A stretch of 64,000 bases of DNA, from contig JANLYQ010000021.1 in assembly GCA_031365725.1 (NCBI GenBank), positions 13,342-77,341 of the forward strand. Reading direction: 5' to 3'. The stretch's first letter is position 1; every line of letters starts with the position of its first letter. The notes under the pieces are model-generated. The model ran no database searches, was not told the origin of the DNA, and saw only the letters and a list, made by a program, of their open reading frames with translations. Below, one piece after another: positions 59,445-64,000 of the stretch. The translations under genes and the position numbers were made by a program. The DNA comes from JANLYQ01 sp031365725. GTDB taxonomy: Bacteria > Actinomycetota > Actinomycetes > JACCUZ01.

Positions 59445-61727
59445 GTGACTGAGTCGGGGCCCCTCGTGACGGTACGTGTACACATACGGGTGTCGGGACT
59501 CGTGCAGGGAGTGGGATTTCGGCCCTTCGTCTGGCGCGAGGCGACGGCGCGCGGCCTGTCCGGCTGGGTGTTCAACGACGCTGCCGGAGTAGTCCTCGAG
59601 GCGGAGGGAAGCCGGGCCGCGCTCACGTCGATGCTGGACGCACTGCGTCGCCCACCACCCTTGGCGCGAGTTGACAGCGTTGTCGTCCACGATGTCCCCA
59701 ACGTCGGCGGCACCGGTTTCGCCGTCCGGGCAAGCCCCGATGGCGGACCGCGACACGCGTTGGTCCCCGCCGACACCGCCACCTGCGACGACTGCCTGCG
59801 AGAGCTGCGCGATCCGGCGGACCGGCGGCACGGCTACCCGTTCGTCAACTGCACCAACTGCGGACCGCGCTTCACCATCGTCGTCTCCGTCCCGTACGAC
59901 CGTGCCCGGACGACCATGGCCCCGTTTTCGATGTGCCCGCTCTGCCGGGCCGAGTACGACGATCCCCTGGATCGGCGGTTCCACGCCGAGCCGGTGTGCT
60001 GCCCCGGTTGCGGACCGACGCTCCGACTGCTTGATGCGAGCGGAGCCGAACAACCCGGTGACACCGTTGCCAACACCGTGACGCTGCTCCGCGCGGGTCG
60101 CGTGATCGCCGTCAAGGGCCTCGGCGGCTATCACCTCGCCGTGGACGCGCTCGACGAACGGGCGGTCGCGCGACTGCGCGGGAGAAAGCACCGCGAGGAC
60201 AGACCGTTTGCCGTCATGGTCACCGACGTCACCGCTGCCCGGTCCGTGTGCGAGGTCGGCGAGCACGAGCACCGGCTGCTCACCGGAGCGGACCGCCCGA
60301 TCGTGGTGCTCCGACGGCTCGACGGGGGACCGCTCGCCCCGTCCGTCGCACCCGGCTCATCAACAGTCGGAGTGATGCTTCCCTACACGCCGATGCACGT
60401 GCTCCTGCTCGACGCGTTCGGTGGCCCGCTCGTCATGACCAGCGGGAACGCCTCCGACGAGCCGATCGCGTTCGCTGACGATGACGCGGTTGTCCGCCTG
60501 GCCAGGCTCGCAGACGCGTTCCTGACCCACGACCGGGCGATCCGCACGCGGGTCGACGACAGCCTCACCCGCGTGGTGCGTGATCGGGTCGTGCCGATGC
60601 GTCGCTCACGGGGTCAGGTGCCCCGACCCCTGCTTCTGACCCACGAGGCGACCGAGCCGATCCTGGCGTGTGGAGCTGCCCTGAAGAACACCTTCAGCAT
60701 CGCTCGCGGGAGGCAGGTGTTCGTCTCGCAGCACATCGGGGATCTGGGCGACTACAGCACTTTCCGTTCCTTCCAGGACGGCATCGAGCACCTCACGGCA
60801 CTGCTCGATGTCCGGCCCCGACTGGTGGCCCACGATCTCCACCCGGACTACCCGTCGACGCGTTACGCCCAGGAGCTTGCGGGGGTGCGGCTGGTCGGCG
60901 TACAGCACCATCACGCGCACATCGCGTCCTGCCTCGTCGACAACGGCGTCACCGACCGTGTCATCGGGGTCGCCTTCGACGGACTCGGCCTGGGCACCGA
61001 CGGCACCGCGTGGGGCGGGGAGTTCCTGGTGGCCGACCTCGCTGGCTTCGTCCGGGCCGCTCACCTGTCACCCGTCTCGATGCCCGGCGGCGACACCGCG
61101 ACGCGGCAACCGTGGCGGATGGCGCTCGCGCACCTCGACGCCGCCTATACAGGCGACCCGCCAGCCGGGTTGGCGGTGGCGGCGCGCCAGTCGCGACGGT
61201 GGGACCAGGTCCGGTCGGCGATGCGGGCCGGCGTGAACTCACCGGCCACCACGAGCGCGGGCCGGCTCTTCGATGCTGTCTCGGCTCTGCTCGGCATCCG
61301 CGACGTCGTCACCTACGAGGGTCAGGCCGCAGTCGAGCTCGAGCACGCCGCCGATCCACACGAGACGGGCAGCTATCCGATGTCGATCTCCGGCGGCGCG
61401 CCCGCCGTGGTGGGGGTCGACGGACTCGTGCGTGCGGTCACCGAGGACCTGCTGACCGGGTCAGGCGTCGCGGTTGTCGCCGCCCGCTTCCACAACGCCC
61501 TCGCCGAAGCCGTCTTGGACGTCTGCCGCCGGCTCCGGGAGGAGCACAGCCTCGAGACAGTCGCGCTCTCCGGTGGCGTCTGGCAGAACGCGCTCCTACT
61601 CGGCCGGTGCCTGGACCTGTTGGAGGGGAACGGTTTTCGGGTGTTGACCCACCGCGACGTGCCCTGCAACGACGGTGGGGTCAGCCTCGGGCAGGCAGCG
61701 GTGGCAGCGACAGGGTTGCGCTCGTAG
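59445..61727 (+). CDS. hypF: Carbamoyltransferase HypF
   Basis: A 760-residue protein that makes the carbamoyl-adenylate used for Fe cyanide ligands. Acylphosphatase domain (about 10-95, VSGLVQGVGFRPFVWREA), two zinc fingers (CDDCLREL to CTNCGPRF; CPLCRAEY to CCPGCGP), a YrdC-like domain (AVKGLGGYHLAVDA, KHREDRPFAVM) and a Kae1-like C-terminal domain (VQHHHAHIASCLV, AFDGLGLGTDGTAWGGEF, LSGGVWQN). The GTG with AAGGG upstream was chosen. It is divergent from the structural operon; its 3' end overlaps the convergent SIS gene by 47 bases. Confidence 0.96.
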   Translation: MTESGPLVTVRVHIRVSGLVQGVGFRPFVWREATARGLSGWVFNDAAGVVLEAEGSRAALTSMLDALRRPPPLARVDSVVVHDVPNVGGTGFAVRASPDGGPRHALVPADTATCDDCLRELRDPADRRHGYPFVNCTNCGPRFTIVVSVPYDRARTTMAPFSMCPLCRAEYDDPLDRRFHAEPVCCPGCGPTLRLLDASGAEQPGDTVANTVTLLRAGRVIAVKGLGGYHLAVDALDERAVARLRGRKHREDRPFAVMVTDVTAARSVCEVGEHEHRLLTGADRPIVVLRRLDGGPLAPSVAPGSSTVGVMLPYTPMHVLLLDAFGGPLVMTSGNASDEPIAFADDDAVVRLARLADAFLTHDRAIRTRVDDSLTRVVRDRVVPMRRSRGQVPRPLLLTHEATEPILACGAALKNTFSIARGRQVFVSQHIGDLGDYSTFRSFQDGIEHLTALLDVRPRLVAHDLHPDYPSTRYAQELAGVRLVGVQHHHAHIASCLVDNGVTDRVIGVAFDGLGLGTDGTAWGGEFLVADLAGFVRAAHLSPVSMPGGDTATRQPWRMALAHLDAAYTGDPPAGLAVAARQSRRWDQVRSAMRAGVNSPATTSAGRLFDAVSALLGIRDVVTYEGQAAVELEHAADPHETGSYPMSISGGAPAVVGVDGLVRAVTEDLLTGSGVAVVAARFHNALAEAVLDVCRRLREEHSLETVALSGGVWQNALLLGRCLDLLEGNGFRVLTHRDVPCNDGGVSLGQAAVAATGLRS

Positions 61728-62958
61728 CCGCCCAGAGCACGTGGTACAGCGTCGTCTGCACCTCCTGCACCCGGTGCACCGAGGACGATGGGACGGCGAA
61801 CATGTGCTGAAGCGTCGGGATCTCGGCCATCCGGCCGCCGCCGTAGCCGGCCATCCCGACCGTCACCATGCCAAGGGCGGCCGCGGCCTCGAGCGCCGCC
61901 AGGACGTTGCGCGACCCCCCGCTGGTGGACAGGGCGAGCGCGATGTCCCCGCCGCGACCGAACGCCTGGACCTGCCGGGCGAAAACGACGTCGAAGCTGA
62001 CATCGTTGGACAGCGCCGTCACGACGGCCACATCGTTGGTCAAGCCCAGGGCCGGCAACGGTTCGGCGGGCGGAGCAGGGTCCACGAAGGTGTGCACGAC
62101 GTCCTGCGCGTCCGTGCTGCTGCCCCCGTTGCCGAATGCCAACAAGGTGGCTCCGGCGCTGAACGCCTCGGCGAGGCGGGCGGCGCAGTCGGCCAAGGCG
62201 CCGCCCTGCTCGACCCCCACCGCCCGACGCAGATCGACGATCTCGGCCACCTTCTGCCGGACCGACTCGGCTACGGCACCGAGCACCATCGATGCCGAGC
62301 TGCCGCCGCCGTACAGGAACGGGTAGAGCCCCTCGACGCCACCCTCAGAGCTCGATTCCGCGTCCGGTGAGTCGAAGAAGACATGCACCAGCTCCCAGAG
62401 CAGGTGGTAGACGGTGACGTGACCCTCCTTGACCACCAGGGGGTCCGTCGAGCTCACCACCAGGACGTGGTCGGCTTCCTCGGCCGCGAGAACGTCCCCG
62501 CCGTCACCGCCCACGAGGGCAACCGTCAGCAGGCCCGCAGCGCGGGCCGCGCGAAGACCGGCCCGCACGTTGGCGCATCGACCGTCGCTGGAGATGCCCA
62601 GGGCGATGTCGGCGGGTCGCCCGAGGACCCTGACCTGGTGGGCGTAGACCCCGTCCAGCCCGGTCCTCGCAGCGACGCCCATGAGAGTCGCGGCATCGCT
62701 GACCAGCGACAAGGCCGGCAGCGCCCGTTTGCCCACGATCACCGGGTGCACGAACTCGACGGCGACATGCTGGGCGTCGGTGGCACCAGCGCCGTTGCCG
62801 AAGACCAGCAGCCGACCCCCGCGACTGAACCGGTCCGCCATCTCCCGGCAGGCCACGGACAAACCGTCGGCGTCGTCGGCGAGGCCCGCGACCGGCGCAG
62901 CACGCCGGGCGAAGGCATCGTCGACAACAGACCGGAGCGTGCTCGTCGAAACAGTCAC
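61681..62958 (-). CDS. Tandem SIS-domain (GmhA-like) protein
   Basis: A 425-residue protein made of two phosphoheptose-isomerase-like SIS domains. The first contains LLVFGNGAGATDAQHVAVEFVHPV, ISSDGRCANVRAGLRAAR; the second LLAFGNGGSSTDAQDVVHTFVDP and LSTSGGSRNVLAALEAA, the latter closer to GmhA consensus. Single GmhA enzymes act as tetramers, so this fusion may form a pseudo-dimer with one degenerate site. It is close to the hydrogenase genes and overlaps hypF tail to tail; similar proteins occur in hydrogenase loci of actinobacteria. The substrate is unknown. Confidence 0.85.
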   Translation of the reverse strand: MTVSTSTLRSVVDDAFARRAAPVAGLADDADGLSVACREMADRFSRGGRLLVFGNGAGATDAQHVAVEFVHPVIVGKRALPALSLVSDAATLMGVAARTGLDGVYAHQVRVLGRPADIALGISSDGRCANVRAGLRAARAAGLLTVALVGGDGGDVLAAEEADHVLVVSSTDPLVVKEGHVTVYHLLWELVHVFFDSPDAESSSEGGVEGLYPFLYGGGSSASMVLGAVAESVRQKVAEIVDLRRAVGVEQGGALADCAARLAEAFSAGATLLAFGNGGSSTDAQDVVHTFVDPAPPAEPLPALGLTNDVAVVTALSNDVSFDVVFARQVQAFGRGGDIALALSTSGGSRNVLAALEAAAALGMVTVGMAGYGGGRMAEIPTLQHMFAVPSSSVHRVQEVQTTLYHVLWAATSATLSLPPLPARG

Positions 62959-62978
62959 GAGCCGACGCTACGCCCGGG

Positions 62979-64000
62979 CTACTCCGTGCTGACTGCGGGC
63001 TCCTCGACGAGGGGCACGTCGGGCAGGGCTGCCTTCTGCTCCCCGACGAAGGTGAACGTCTCCTCGTCGCCCTCGCCGGTGGTGCCGACGAGCACGATCT
63101 GGCCGGGGCGCACGTCACCGAACAGGATCTTCTCGGAGAGGACGTCCTCGATCTCGCGCTGGATCGTGCGCCTCAGCGGACGCGCGCCCATCACGGGGTC
63201 GTAGCCCTTCTTCGCGAGCAGGTCCTTGGCCGGCTGGGTCATCTCGAGACCCATGTCCTTGTCGCGCAACCGCTCGTCGAGCTTGGCCAGCATCAGGTCG
63301 ACGATCGTGATGATCTCGACCTGGGTCAGCTGGTGGAACACGACGATGTCGTCGATGCGGTTGAGGAACTCGGGCCGGAAGTGCTGCTTGAGCTCGTCCT
63401 GCACCTTGGACTTCATCCGCTCATAGCTGGACTTGATGTCGTCGCTGGCGGCGAAGCCGAGGTTGAAGCCCTTGCTGATGTCACGGGTACCGAGGTTGGT
63501 CGTCATGATGATGACGGTGTTCTTGAAGTCGATGACCCGACCCTGGGAGTCGGTCAGGCGACCGTCCTCCAGGATCTGGAGCAGCGAGTTGAAGATGTCC
63601 GGGTGGGCCTTCTCGACCTCGTCGAACAGCACGACCGAGAACGGCTTGCGGCGCACCTTCTCGGTGAGCTGGCCACCCTCCTCGTAGCCGACGTAGCCGG
63701 GGGGCGAACCGAACAGCCGCGACACCGTGTGCTTCTCGGAGTACTCCGACATGTCGAGCTGGATCAGGGAGTCCTCGTCGCCGAACAGGAACTCGGCCAG
63801 CGTCTTGGACAGCTCGGTCTTGCCGACACCCGAGGGCCCGGCGAAGATGAAAGACCCACCGACCCACGTTGCGACGGCCGCGACGCGGTGCCACGCGAAG
63901 GAGTGATCGAGCGGAGTCCCGGCCCACCACGCGGATACGGCCGCGATCAGATCTGGACGGAAGTGGTCCGCGGCGAAGTAACACCCCGCTCCGAACAGGG
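62979..64000 (-). CDS. clpC: ClpC ATPase C-terminal part, with abrupt N-terminal sequence change
   Basis: From the stop up to about 63860 this is the second AAA+ domain of ClpC: GGSFIFAGPSGVGKTELSKT (Walker A), MSEYSEKHTVSRLFGSPPGYVGY, LLQILEDGRLTDSQGR, RIDDIVVFHQLTQVEI and the C-terminal D2-small domain. It unfolds substrates for ClpP. The frame stays open to the window edge, but upstream of GGSFIF, where ClpC should read along the lines of RAGLKDPKRP, it reads AWHRVAAVATWV and other hydrophobic, Trp-rich sequence with no ClpC resemblance. This is either a rearrangement or an assembly join. No start lies within the window. Confidence 0.85.
   Translation of the reverse strand, partial: LFGAGCYFAADHFRPDLIAAVSAWWAGTPLDHSFAWHRVAAVATWVGGSFIFAGPSGVGKTELSKTLAEFLFGDEDSLIQLDMSEYSEKHTVSRLFGSPPGYVGYEEGGQLTEKVRRKPFSVVLFDEVEKAHPDIFNSLLQILEDGRLTDSQGRVIDFKNTVIIMTTNLGTRDISKGFNLGFAASDDIKSSYERMKSKVQDELKQHFRPEFLNRIDDIVVFHQLTQVEIITIVDLMLAKLDERLRDKDMGLEMTQPAKDLLAKKGYDPVMGARPLRRTIQREIEDVLSEKILFGDVRPGQIVLVGTTGEGDEETFTFVGEQKAALPDVPLVEEPAVSTE

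Overview
The window is G+C-rich actinobacterial DNA, gene-dense and chromosomal in character. GTG and TTG starts are common, many neighbours overlap by four bases, and the markers (IdeR/DtxR, DUF3027, DUF2530, DUF4383, DisA, ClpC, an actinobacterial-type [NiFe] hydrogenase) fit Actinomycetota. The mix suggests an aerobic soil or water organism of the Micrococcales or Propionibacteriales, but the sequence alone does not fix the family. No rRNA, tRNA, CRISPR array or intact insertion sequence was seen.

Left part (1-14.2 kb): a secreted alanine-rich protein behind a cyclic-di-AMP (ydaO-type) riboswitch, a rhodanese, an IdeR-like metal regulator, a winged-helix protein, pdxH, a second citrate synthase, GDPD, serC and a DUF2510 protein. 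Next comes a tightly coupled minus-strand operon (UPF0104 flippase-like protein, GT4 glycosyltransferase, PIG-L deacetylase, Aur1-type PAP2 enzyme) that looks like a glycolipid assembly line, then a methyltransferase and an MFS carrier.

Middle part (14.2-46.2 kb): mostly housekeeping and accessory metabolism. It holds two aldo/keto reductases, a sarcosine-oxidase-like flavoenzyme, a marR-MFS unit, two crcB fluoride-channel genes, a GAF-EAL protein, small membrane proteins, proC and proline dehydrogenase, a TetR-linked ABC exporter with a clear promoter/operator, a Ppx/GppA enzyme, radA, disA, a cheB-cheR-cheW trio and mutY. disA makes cyclic di-AMP, so the window contains both the synthase and a riboswitch for the signal. 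After mutY lies a decayed patch with the remnant of an aminoglycoside-phosphotransferase-like gene.

Right part (46.2-64 kb): a three-gene ABC exporter, then a large minus-strand hydrogenase locus. From its promoter side it reads small subunit, large subunit, NifU/four-Cys protein, DUF5947, DUF6084, a 469-residue protein, maturation protease, DUF6893 peptide, hypA, hypC, a HypC-like gene, hypD, hypE; hypF is divergent. This matches the group 1h (high-affinity, atmospheric H2) hydrogenase type. No hypB was found. A double-SIS protein and the end of clpC follow. The clpC frame changes abruptly to unrelated sequence about 140 bases before the window ends.

A recurring oddity is a set of short tandem duplications (8-20 bases, plus a 24-base-period pair) that straddle stop codons or gene junctions at seven loci (rhodanese, GT4/PIG-L, methyltransferase, tetR, cheB/cheR, cheW, hypD/hypE), with a related 36-base repeat between cheR and cheW. 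Two of these create mini-ORFs that couple cheB to cheR and lead into cheW.
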